Below, piece after piece: positions 57,672 through 64,000 of a stretch of 64,000 nucleotides of DNA. The DNA lies in assembly GCA_039029395.1 (NCBI GenBank), contig JBCCGG010000009.1, forward strand, positions 76,700-140,699. The letters are read 5' to 3'. A model generated the notes under the pieces. The model was not told where the DNA came from and made no database searches. It saw only the letters and a program-made list of their open reading frames with translations. Every line of letters starts with the position of its first letter. Within the stretch, counting starts at the first letter, position 1. Origin of the DNA: JBCCGG01 sp039029395. GTDB lineage: Bacteria > Pseudomonadota > Alphaproteobacteria > Kiloniellales > JAKSDN01. The translations under genes and the position numbers were made by a program.

Positions 57672-58301
57672 CTAAGCCATCCGTCGTCGAGTCAGGAAAC
57701 CCAGGCCGCCTAGGGCGATTGCGAAGAGCGCGAGGCTACCGGGCTCCGGGATGATTCGGGCGGTGAAGCTGTCGATCAGGGTGATGTAAGGCGGATTTGG
57801 CGGGTCAGCCGGACCGGGGTTGATGATTCGAACGAGAGAGATCCCCGGTATGGCCGCAAAGGAGATTAGGGCCGCCGGGTCGGTCATGACCGATGCGGTG
57901 ACGCTCTGCGCGCCGATCAAGATGCTCGAGGCGTCGAAGAACTGGGCAACCGCCTGGCCATTGCCGATGTTGATCGCGAAGAACGAGACCGAGGCTGCCG
58001 GCAGGCTGAATGCGATCTCGCCGACCGCACCCGCGCCGCCCGCACCGGCGCCGGAGATTTGGTAGGCCGCCGGCGGTGTGTTGTAGAACTGCGGCACACC
58101 CAAGGTGACCGTCGTGCCGCCGCTTATGTTTGCGGTCGCGGCGCCGGCGCCGACGGTGAAATCGGTGGTTCCGAAGGGCACCGAGGGGGGATCGAAGTTG
58201 GTTTGAACAACGGTCGCTTGGGCGCTCAACACGCCGAGCGTGGAGGCGAACAAGACGGTCAGGATTGCCCCGAAGCTGATCTGTCGAAGTCGCTGTGTCA
58301 T
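57672..58301 (-). CDS. PEP-CTERM sorted exported protein
   Basis: A 209-aa secreted protein. The start at 58301 has GGAGGG ahead of it. Signal peptide: MTQRLRQISFGAILTVLFAS...AQA. The mature domain is Gly- and Ala-rich beta-type (NISGGTTVTLGVPQFYNTPP, GEIAFSLPAASVSFFAINIG). The end is a PEP-CTERM sorting signal: IPEPGSLALFAIALGGLGFL then RRRMA. Exosortase is not in this window. Such proteins often relate to exopolysaccharide matrices; the GT8 glycosyltransferase next to it may be a partner. Confidence 0.88.
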   Translation of the reverse strand: MTQRLRQISFGAILTVLFASTLGVLSAQATVVQTNFDPPSVPFGTTDFTVGAGAATANISGGTTVTLGVPQFYNTPPAAYQISGAGAGGAGAVGEIAFSLPAASVSFFAINIGNGQAVAQFFDASSILIGAQSVTASVMTDPAALISFAAIPGISLVRIINPGPADPPNPPYITLIDSFTARIIPEPGSLALFAIALGGLGFLTRRRMA

Positions 58302-58605
58302 CACAGCCCTCCTTAGTGAGATCAATGCATGATGGTAGAGCTTCGGTGCCTCCTAGGCGAAATCAAATGCCATCACGAACTCGCGATACTGGGCGACCTC
58401 ATGTATCCATTCAAGGAAAGTAGGTGTGTTTGGAGGAAGCATAGCTGAATTTGCAAATCCTGTTTAGATCTCTTTTCACAGGTATAGGTTGATAGCCTCG
58501 CTGCGCCGGTCTTGCTCTATCCTGCCCACGGGACTTGCTGCGCTCTGACGTCGAAAACATTGATTACGACAAGGACATGCAGCTCGAGCATCTTTGGTTG
58601 GCCGC
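58302..58605. other. Intergenic region upstream of the PEP-CTERM gene
   Basis: About 300 bases with a relatively AT-rich stretch (58380-58500) that should contain the PEP-CTERM promoter on the minus strand. A 24-codon plus-strand frame (58535-58609) starting at TTG has no ribosome site and is not called. I see no RNA gene here. Confidence 0.4.
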
Positions 58606-59496
58606 CTAAAGCGCCCCGAGGACCCGCTCGAGCCGGTAGCGGCTGCGCTTATAGAGCTTGGGCAGGGCCGTCCGGTCGAGCGCTTTGCGGCGGATCAGCA
58701 CGCGCCTAAGGGCAGGCGGGCTTTCGGCGATCAGGCGCTCGCGCTCCTGCCACCACGCGCGCCGCTGCTCGGCGAAGGCCGGGTGCGCTTTGGGCCGCAG
58801 GCCGGGCACCCGGTCCGGATGGTGGCGCCAGGGCTTGCCCAAGTCGTAGAAGTGCACCAGCCGGATCTCCTTGGGAAGCCTGTCCGGCATGCCCAAGGGG
58901 GTCTCCTTCTGGGCGTCGGCCCAATAGCTGTTGGGCGCGATCGTGGTGTCGGGCAGAGGGAAAATCTCCGGGCCAAATTCCTCGTTGATGATGTTGCCGT
59001 CGTAGAATCCGGTCTCCTGCAGGGCGGGGAAGTGGCGCTCGGCCCTTTGCCACAAGCTCTCGGACGGCTTGATCATCATCATCAGGGTGGTGAACCAAGG
59101 CCGCCGCACCCAGAGCGCGGGCGGCGCGGCGATGGCGCCGTCGAACGGCAGGGAGAAAAGGTCGTCGAAGCTCTTAAGCGGCAGGCTGTCGGCGTCCAGG
59201 TAAATGACCCGCTCGTACTGGGTGAGCAGGAGGATTCGCAGCTTGACCAGGCAGTCGCGGAAGTACCAATGCCGGGTCTGGGGCGGGCGCGGCACGGCTA
59301 TGGTGGTCATGCCCATCTGCGCCATGGCGGCCAGGATCGGCGGGGCGAGGGGCAGATGGACGACCACGAAGCCGATGCCCGGCCCGACGCCGAGCTGGCG
59401 CAGCAGACGGGCCAGCACGATCACCGCGATCGCGTAGGTGTCGTCCGTCGCATAGAAGGCATAGGCAAAGGCTTTGCGTTCCGGTTCGCCGCACAT
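58606..59496 (-). CDS. Glycosyltransferase family 8 protein
   Basis: A protein of about 296 aa (start uncertain; 59496 is used, with in-frame starts up to 59631) with the GT-A fold: AFYATDDTYAIAVIVLARLL, VHLPLAPPILAAMAQMGMTT, and the metal-binding DxD in ERVIYLDADSLPLKSF. GNIINEEFGPEIFPLPDTTI and WRHHPDRVPGLRPKAHPAFA are later blocks. GT8 enzymes (glycogenin, galactinol and LPS glucosyltransferases) retain stereochemistry. Target is unknown. Confidence 0.87.
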   Translation of the reverse strand: MCGEPERKAFAYAFYATDDTYAIAVIVLARLLRQLGVGPGIGFVVVHLPLAPPILAAMAQMGMTTIAVPRPPQTRHWYFRDCLVKLRILLLTQYERVIYLDADSLPLKSFDDLFSLPFDGAIAAPPALWVRRPWFTTLMMMIKPSESLWQRAERHFPALQETGFYDGNIINEEFGPEIFPLPDTTIAPNSYWADAQKETPLGMPDRLPKEIRLVHFYDLGKPWRHHPDRVPGLRPKAHPAFAEQRRAWWQERERLIAESPPALRRVLIRRKALDRTALPKLYKRSRYRLERVLGAL

Positions 59497-59692
59497 GCCG
59501 CCGCGTGACTCCTCTCTCGGCCCGCCGCGCGGGCCCGGAGTCCTTTTGCCCGTCTCGCCCTTCGCGCACAAGAGCGCTGGGCGAGCGACGGATCCGGATC
59601 CGCCTTTGGTCGCGTTCGAAAGCTGCGCCACGTTCTCTATTCGTCCAACTGGGCCAGCAATAGCGCGACGCGGATTTTGTCCGCGCCTTTCT

Positions 59693-60175
59693 CTAGCCCG
59701 CGATTGCCATCAAGAAGCAGACCCCCGCGCCGCCGGCGGACAGCGCGCGGACGGAGTTCCAGAAGCGCCATCGGGGTACATAGCGGGGCCAATAGGCGGC
59801 GGCCTCGGGCCCGTCCGGATCCATGGCGTCGAGGCGCCGGTTCATCGGCACATTGAAGACAATCGAGACGAGAAAGACGCCTACGAGATAGAGCGTGCCG
59901 CCGGTGGCGATCCAGACCGCCGCGGGCCCGCTCGCGAACAGAGCGGCGGCGCCGATCAATGGGGGCGAGAGCGCCGAAAGTCCCAAGAGAAGGACCATGA
60001 AGAGAGTCCGGGTGACCTTGCGGTTGATGATTTGCATGGATTCGATGCCGCCCTCCGGCTTGGCCGCGGCCAGCGAACCCATGACGAAGTCCGAGAAAGT
60101 CAGGAACACGCCAGCCACCACGGCACTGGCGACTGTGGCGGCGGCGAGGATCAGCGGAAGCCAATCAACGGTCAT
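59693..60175 (-). CDS. DUF1772/anthrone oxygenase-like membrane protein
   Basis: A 160-aa protein with four hydrophobic helices (WLPLILAAATVASAVVAGVF, FMVLLLGLSALSPPLIGAAA, VWIATGGTLYLVGVFLVSIV, SVRALSAGGAGVCFLMAIAG) and the family block FNVPMNRRLDAMDPDGPEAA followed by WPRYVPRW. DUF1772 includes anthrone oxygenase of fungi. The start at 60175 follows GGAG; it is preceded by the NAD(P)H-binding gene on the same strand and both are opposite a TetR gene. Confidence 0.86.
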   Translation of the reverse strand: MTVDWLPLILAAATVASAVVAGVFLTFSDFVMGSLAAAKPEGGIESMQIINRKVTRTLFMVLLLGLSALSPPLIGAAALFASGPAAVWIATGGTLYLVGVFLVSIVFNVPMNRRLDAMDPDGPEAAAYWPRYVPRWRFWNSVRALSAGGAGVCFLMAIAG

Positions 60176-60206
60176 TGTCGATCTCCATTTCTTTGCTGGT
60201 ATTGGC

Positions 60207-60836
60207 TCAGTAGGACAGGGCGGGCGCCTGGCGCAGGTAGCCGTCGTCGTTGAGCTGGGCCAGCATGAACTGGGCGACATCGGCCGGCGCGATCTTGAGC
60301 GAGAGCTTCGCACCGATGGCGCCGTCCCCGTGGCAATAGCGACCCCGCGGCGGGCCCTTCACGAAATTGCCGGGGCGCACGATCACCCAATCGAGGGGAC
60401 TAGATTTGACGGTGCGCTCTTGCTGCTCGTGGTCGGCGTAGAGCCAGCGCATGAAGATCGGTGCCAGGAACCAGCGATAGCGCACCGGCAGCAGCGCCCG
60501 GCTTTCGCCGGTGCCGAGAGCAGAGAGGCAGACGATCCGGCCGACGCCCTTGCGCACCATGGCGCCGACGATGTTCCGCGTGCCCCTGGCGCGGACCTCT
60601 TGCTGGTTCATCAGCGGCATGCCGAGCGCGTTGAGCACCGCGTCTTGGCCCTGAACCGCGCGCGCCACCGCCTCGGGGTCGAGCACGTCGCCCTGGGCGG
60701 CCCGGAGCCGCGGGTCCGATCGGCCGAGCTTGTCCGGATCGCGAACGAAGGCCGTAACCTCGTGGCCCAGGGCGAGCGCCTGGGCGACCAAGTGGCGCCC
60801 GACCTGACCGGTGGCGCCGAAGATGACCAATTTCAT
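60207..60836 (-). CDS. NAD(P)H-binding atypical SDR (NmrA-like)
   Basis: A 209-aa protein with N-terminal MKLVIFGATGQVGRHLVAQA, the nucleotide-binding GxxGxxG form of NmrA/atypical SDR, and AQGDVLDPEAVARAVQGQDA, RIVCLSALGTGESRALLPVR and LDWVIVRPGNFVKGPPRGRY. Members act as redox sensors or quinone/flavin reductases. It is the first gene of a two-gene operon with the DUF1772 protein, divergent from TetR, whose operators lie between them. Confidence 0.9.
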   Translation of the reverse strand: MKLVIFGATGQVGRHLVAQALALGHEVTAFVRDPDKLGRSDPRLRAAQGDVLDPEAVARAVQGQDAVLNALGMPLMNQQEVRARGTRNIVGAMVRKGVGRIVCLSALGTGESRALLPVRYRWFLAPIFMRWLYADHEQQERTVKSSPLDWVIVRPGNFVKGPPRGRYCHGDGAIGAKLSLKIAPADVAQFMLAQLNDDGYLRQAPALSY

Positions 60837-60864
60837 GGCGAAGTCTCCTTCATCTCTGGTGTGC

Positions 60865-60920
60865 TTGACACTGTGTCAATTGACACGGTGTCAATCTGGT
60901 GATACTTGACGCCATGTCAA
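60865..60920. promoter_or_regulatory. Three 15-bp palindromic operators in the TetR/NmrA divergon
   Basis: TTGACACTGTGTCAA (60865-60879) and TTGACACGGTGTCAA (60880-60894) are directly adjacent perfect palindromes; TTGACGCCATGTCAA (60906-60920) is a third, degenerate copy that contains the ATG of the TetR gene (60914-60916). Eleven bases separate copies two and three. The layout is that of a TetR-type autoregulated divergent promoter. Confidence 0.75.
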
Positions 60921-61516
60921 GTGAAACGTCTGAGACTCGCACCAAAATCCTCGAGGCCGCGTTGTCGCTCTTGGAAGCGCACCGGGGCGTGGCCGTGCGC
61001 ATGGGCGATATCGCCAAGGTGGCCGGCATCTCGCGCCAGGCGGTCTATCTACATTTCAAGACCCGCGCTGCGCTTCTGGTGGCGGCGACCCATCATCTGG
61101 ACGCGCTGAAAGGCAGCGAGGAGCGCTTGGTCGCGAGCCGCGCGGCGACCAGCGGGGTTGAGCGCCTGGAGGCCTTCATCGCGGCCTGGGCCGGCTACAT
61201 TCCGGAGATTTACCCGGTTGCCCGGGCCTTGCTGGCCCTGCGCGACACGGATGAGGCGGCGGCCAGCGCCTGGGATCGGCGCATGGCGGATATGCGCGAG
61301 GGCTGCGCCGCGGCGGTCCAAGCACTCGCCCGCGACGGCCAATTGGCGCCGGATCAAACCCAGGACCAGGCGACCGACCTCTTGTGGATGCTGCTTTCGG
61401 TGCGCAACTGGGAGCTCTTGACGATCGCGCGGGGCTGGCCCCAGGCGCGCTATCTGGCGTGCCTCCAGACGACCGCCCGGCAGCTCTTCGTGGCGTCCGT
61501 CACCAGAGGGTCGTGA
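60914..61516 (+). CDS. TetR/AcrR family transcriptional regulator
   Basis: A 200-aa repressor. The helix-turn-helix is TKILEAALSLLEAHRGVAVR then GDIAKVAGISRQAVYLHFKT, typical TetR N-terminal. The ligand-binding helices (GVERLEAFIAAWAGYIPEIY, EGCAAAVQALARDGQLAPDQ) fill the rest. The ATG at 60914 is used; it sits inside the third operator. It likely represses itself and the divergent NAD(P)H-binding / DUF1772 pair. Inducer unknown. Confidence 0.93.
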   Translation: MSSETSETRTKILEAALSLLEAHRGVAVRMGDIAKVAGISRQAVYLHFKTRAALLVAATHHLDALKGSEERLVASRAATSGVERLEAFIAAWAGYIPEIYPVARALLALRDTDEAAASAWDRRMADMREGCAAAVQALARDGQLAPDQTQDQATDLLWMLLSVRNWELLTIARGWPQARYLACLQTTARQLFVASVTRGS

Positions 61517-61576
61517 TCCTCGTCCTGTTTTGTGATAGAATGGGTCCAACTGGCAGGACCGCTGGGTAATTGGGTG

Positions 61577-62914
61577 ATGGGTAAAAAAGAGACCGGCGAG
61601 CAAGCGCCGGCCGAACGGGATTTTCTAGGCTTCACCAGCGGTGAGCGCTTTGTCGCGATCGCGGTGGTTGGCCTGTGGGCGTTTGCCGCCACATTGAGCC
61701 TGTTCGACCGCAGCGACCGCCAGCGCCACGAGGCCAATCTGGCGCGCCTGGCGTTCGCCGCGCAGGCGCCGGACCGTCCGCCGCACCGGGCCGCGCCGCT
61801 CTATGCCCGCATCCCCTTCCGTCCGCCCTCGGTGGCAAGCCGGGTCGCGGCCTTCGACGCGCCCTATGACGATGCGGTTCCTGAGGAAGATCCCGTGGCG
61901 CTCGCCCTGTCGCTCGATCCGAGCCTGCCGCCGCCGCCCGAGCGCCACCCCCGGCGCCAGGCCGAGACCCCGGCTCAAACGGCAGTTAAATCCCGGGATC
62001 CGGCGCCGTCCTCCGCCGCCTCCGGTCAAGCCACGCCCCAAGCACCGACCCCGACGCTGGCGTCCGCCCCTGCGGCAAATGCCACGGCTCAGATTCAGGA
62101 TCCGATATTGGCGTCTATTGCCGCGGTCCAGCCCGTTGTCCAATCCACAACCCTACCCGCGATCCAGCCGGAGACTCAGCCAAAGGACAAGACGGCGGCC
62201 TACGCGGCGGCCAGCAACGGCAATGGCACGTCGGTTCTGTGGCTCGCCTCGCTCGGCGACCGGGTCAACGTGCGCGCCCAGCCCAACCTCAAGGGCCAGG
62301 TGCTGCGCCAGCTCGACCGGGGCAACCTGGTCGGCCACCTGGACAGCACGGACAGCTGGATCAAGGTCAAGATCCCCGACCAGGACAAGCTGGTCGGCTG
62401 GGTCCACGCCTCGCTCTTGGCCGAGCAGGAGGCCGACCTGGGCCAAAATTTCTCGCCCAACCGCTCGATCGCGGGCGAGGGCTTCGGCAACTTCTGGTAC
62501 GAGGCCGACCGCCTGGTCAAGGAGACCGGCTGCGATTTGCCCGAGTTCACCCTGGGCGACCGGACCCACGGCCCCGCGCTGACCTGCCGGCTCGGCCCCG
62601 GCGGCCCGGGCGGCGTAGGCCGGCTCCAGGTCAAGGGCCAGCCGGGCAACATCAAGATCGACCACGTGGCGCTGACCTGGCAGGGCGTGCCCGGCGCCCC
62701 GGTGTTCTTCGCCGAAGGCCCGCCCGAGCTGCAGGGCGTGGTCGGCAAGCTTGGCACCCTCTACGGCGGCCTGCCGGCCGAGCGCATGGCATTGATCCTG
62801 GAGAAGAACCTGGGCAGGGACGCCAAGGTCGACGCCTTCCGCTACAAGGCCGACACCACCCACCGGGCCGACGGCCAGGACTGGGAGCTCAAGATCACCG
62901 ACGAGGAAGAGTAG
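61577..62914 (+). CDS. Membrane-anchored SH3-domain protein
   Basis: A protein of about 445 aa (the ATG at 61577 is chosen; a GTG at 61532 is also possible). It has one N-terminal helix (FVAIAVVGLWAFAATLSLF), a long Pro/Ala-rich spacer (about 80-190), a bacterial SH3-type domain with LGDRVNVRAQPNLKGQVLRQ and SWIKVKIPDQDKLVGWVHAS (about 220-285), and a C-terminal domain with LGDRTHGPALTCRL that I do not recognise. SH3_3 domains bind cell-wall or metal/peptide ligands. It is probably envelope-anchored. Confidence 0.78.
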   Translation: MGKKETGEQAPAERDFLGFTSGERFVAIAVVGLWAFAATLSLFDRSDRQRHEANLARLAFAAQAPDRPPHRAAPLYARIPFRPPSVASRVAAFDAPYDDAVPEEDPVALALSLDPSLPPPPERHPRRQAETPAQTAVKSRDPAPSSAASGQATPQAPTPTLASAPAANATAQIQDPILASIAAVQPVVQSTTLPAIQPETQPKDKTAAYAAASNGNGTSVLWLASLGDRVNVRAQPNLKGQVLRQLDRGNLVGHLDSTDSWIKVKIPDQDKLVGWVHASLLAEQEADLGQNFSPNRSIAGEGFGNFWYEADRLVKETGCDLPEFTLGDRTHGPALTCRLGPGGPGGVGRLQVKGQPGNIKIDHVALTWQGVPGAPVFFAEGPPELQGVVGKLGTLYGGLPAERMALILEKNLGRDAKVDAFRYKADTTHRADGQDWELKITDEEE

Positions 62915-62954
62915 GGGGCGAGGCCCCACCCACTCTGGGCAAGCGCCAGAGGGG

Positions 62955-63110
62955 GCCTTAACTGCGATGGATGCGGGGTGGCGCAGAGGGCGTATACGGG
63001 ACAAGCGGGGCCCAAAGGGCCACCGAGCACCGCTCGGCGACGGCCTTGACAGGAGACTCCCTCTGCGCGAAGGGGCCAGCATCGCAGTTAAGGCGTAATG
63101 CAAGGCTCGG
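62955..63110 (+). repeat. Structured intergenic repeat, copy 2
   Basis: A long, nested stem: GCCTTAACTGCGATG (62955-62969) pairs perfectly with CATCGCAGTTAAGGC (63080-63094), and GCGCAGAGGG (62981-62990) pairs with CCCTCTGCGC (63059-63068), with 11-base internal loops on both sides. The core contains two further small hairpins, GGCCC AAA GGGCC and CCGAGC ACC GCTCGG (about 63009-63036). Blocks GCGATGGRTGCGGGGT, GGCCAGCATCGCA and TGCAAGGCTCG are shared with copy 1 at 55440. Between the SH3 and glutamine amidotransferase genes. Confidence 0.65.
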
Positions 63111-63204
63111 GGAACTTCGAGAGGTGTCCTAGGCGCCGGGCGCATTCCCGGGGCGCCCTCTAGCCCCTACCCAGAGCCCGCGCGGCTGGGCTAAACTGCC
63201 GGGC

Positions 63205-63972
63205 ATGTGCGAACTGCTCGGCATGAACTGCAACGTCCCGACGGACATCCGCTTCAGCTTCTCGGGCCTGATCCAGCGCGGCGGGCGCACCGGCGAGCAC
63301 CGGGACGGCTGGGGCATCGCGTTCTACGAGGGCCGGGGCAGCCGCACCTTCCACGACCCCAAGGCGAGCTGCGAGTCCGAGCTGGCGGATCTGGTGCAGC
63401 ACCAGTGCGTCAAAAGCCTGAATGTGATCTGCCACATCCGCAAGGCGACCAACGGCCGGGTCTGTCTGGCCAACACCCACCCCTTCACCCGGGAGCTCTG
63501 GGGCCGGGCCTGGGTCTTCGCCCACAACGGCAAGCTGCGCGGCGTCAAGCGCTGGCCGCTCAGCTTCTACAAGCCGATCGGCACGACCGACTCGGAGCAT
63601 GCCTTCTGCTGGATGCTGGACCGCATCCGCGAGCGCTTTCCAACCCCGCCGCGCGCCCAAAATCAGCTGCGCCGCTACATCGGCCAGCTCAGCGCCGAGC
63701 TCTCGGCGCTCGGCACCTTCAACATGCTGCTGTGCGACGCCCGCCGGCTCTACTGCTATTGCTCGACCGACCTCACCTGGCTGACCCGCCGGGCGCCCTT
63801 CGGCGAGGCCAGCCTGATCGACCTGGAGCTGACCGTCGACTTCGCCAAGGAGACCACGCCCAAGGACATCGTCACCGTGATCGCCACCAAGCCGCTCACC
63901 GACCACGAGCCCTGGACGGTGATGGAGCGGGGAAGTCTGGTGACGTTCGAGGATGGGGTGGTGGTGGGGTAG
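63205..63972 (+). CDS. Class II glutamine amidotransferase (YafJ-like)
   Basis: A 255-aa Ntn-hydrolase. The catalytic nucleophile is Cys2 (MCELLGMNCNVP), exposed after removal of the initiator Met, and GEHRDGWGIAFYEG, CHIRKATNGRVCLANTHPF and WVFAHNGKLRG are the glutaminase blocks. It lacks a synthase domain, as in YafJ. The acceptor is unknown. Its stop is 28 bases before the end of the window; the last bases show nothing else. Confidence 0.94.
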   Translation: MCELLGMNCNVPTDIRFSFSGLIQRGGRTGEHRDGWGIAFYEGRGSRTFHDPKASCESELADLVQHQCVKSLNVICHIRKATNGRVCLANTHPFTRELWGRAWVFAHNGKLRGVKRWPLSFYKPIGTTDSEHAFCWMLDRIRERFPTPPRAQNQLRRYIGQLSAELSALGTFNMLLCDARRLYCYCSTDLTWLTRRAPFGEASLIDLELTVDFAKETTPKDIVTVIATKPLTDHEPWTVMERGSLVTFEDGVVVG

Positions 63973-64000
63973 GGGGGGCGACAGAGCACTAGATCAACAA

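Noticed and set aside
58535..58609. 24-codon plus-strand frame ending MQLEHLWLAA before the GT8 stop
   Set aside because: Starts with TTG and has no ribosome site; possibly a gene remnant, nothing more.
1..64000. CRISPR arrays, rRNA, tRNA, phage or complete IS elements
   Set aside because: Looked for direct repeats with spacers, cloverleaf-like sequences and transposase or integrase genes; none seen apart from the TnpB-like N-terminal part.

Overview
The window is high-GC, densely coding chromosomal DNA from a bacterium that looks like an alphaproteobacterium, probably of the Rhodospirillales type (inference). The grounds are the aa3-type cytochrome oxidase operon ctaC-ctaD-ctaB-(small ORF)-ctaG-ctaE-DUF983-SURF1, a thrC plus M16-peptidase pair, and two TTAA-N7-TTAA sites of the CtrA type. 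I see no rRNA, tRNA, CRISPR array, prophage or complete insertion sequence.

Region 1 (1-7.8 kb) is housekeeping: a partial membrane protein, a peroxiredoxin, a 52-aa membrane peptide, a DsbD-type reductase, an AlgH/YqgE protein, an acetyltransferase, an M16 peptidase, threonine synthase and, next to them, a GFA-fold protein. Region 2 (8.2-12.4 kb) is an envelope-stress type operon: PspA-like coiled coil, YqiJ-like NfeD/OB-fold membrane protein and YqiK-like flotillin. Its first open frame begins with about 160 residues that look like the N-terminal half of an IS200/IS605 TnpB protein, stopping before the RuvC nuclease and continuing in frame, without a stop, into PspA. The promoter carries dyads built on GGGACAA. 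This is the most unusual object in the window. Region 3 (12.5-15.5 kb) has a palindromic repeat, a 79-aa protein, an M32 carboxypeptidase and a membrane protein.

Region 4 (15.5-21.7 kb, minus strand) is the cytochrome c oxidase operon. Region 5 (21.9-24.5 kb) has a small protein, tldD, ridA, a CtrA-like box and an orphan terminator hairpin.

Region 6 (24.5-48.6 kb) is an accessory catabolic zone: a TPR-sulfotransferase; an overlapping pyruvate decarboxylase-amidase-deacylase operon; two Rieske oxygenases of the kind that attack quaternary amines; a GlxA/AraC regulator; two paralogous but transporter-less solute-binding proteins; a glyoxalase-like protein; an SDR; a second GFA protein; a thioredoxin-Sel1-peptidoglycan-binding fusion; an MFS transporter; a gamma-butyrobetaine-hydroxylase-like dioxygenase; a flavin reductase; a methyltransferase; and a TMADH/DgcA-like flavoprotein. 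My working model (inference) is uptake and stepwise N-demethylation or oxidation of a betaine- or carnitine-like compound. A 31-bp promoter-like motif shared by the dioxygenase and the reductase operon links two of the parts.

Region 7 (48.6-64 kb) is a mixture: a DASS-family anion transporter, an uncharacterised three-gene envelope cluster, a 2OG-Fe(II) oxygenase, membrane proteins, a Sel1 protein, a divergent CmcJ-like / isopenicillin-N-synthase-like pair, a PEP-CTERM protein, a GT8 glycosyltransferase, a TetR-controlled divergon with three operator copies, an SH3 protein and a class II glutamine amidotransferase. Several intergenic regions hold palindromic elements, one of them in two diverged copies with conserved stem geometry.
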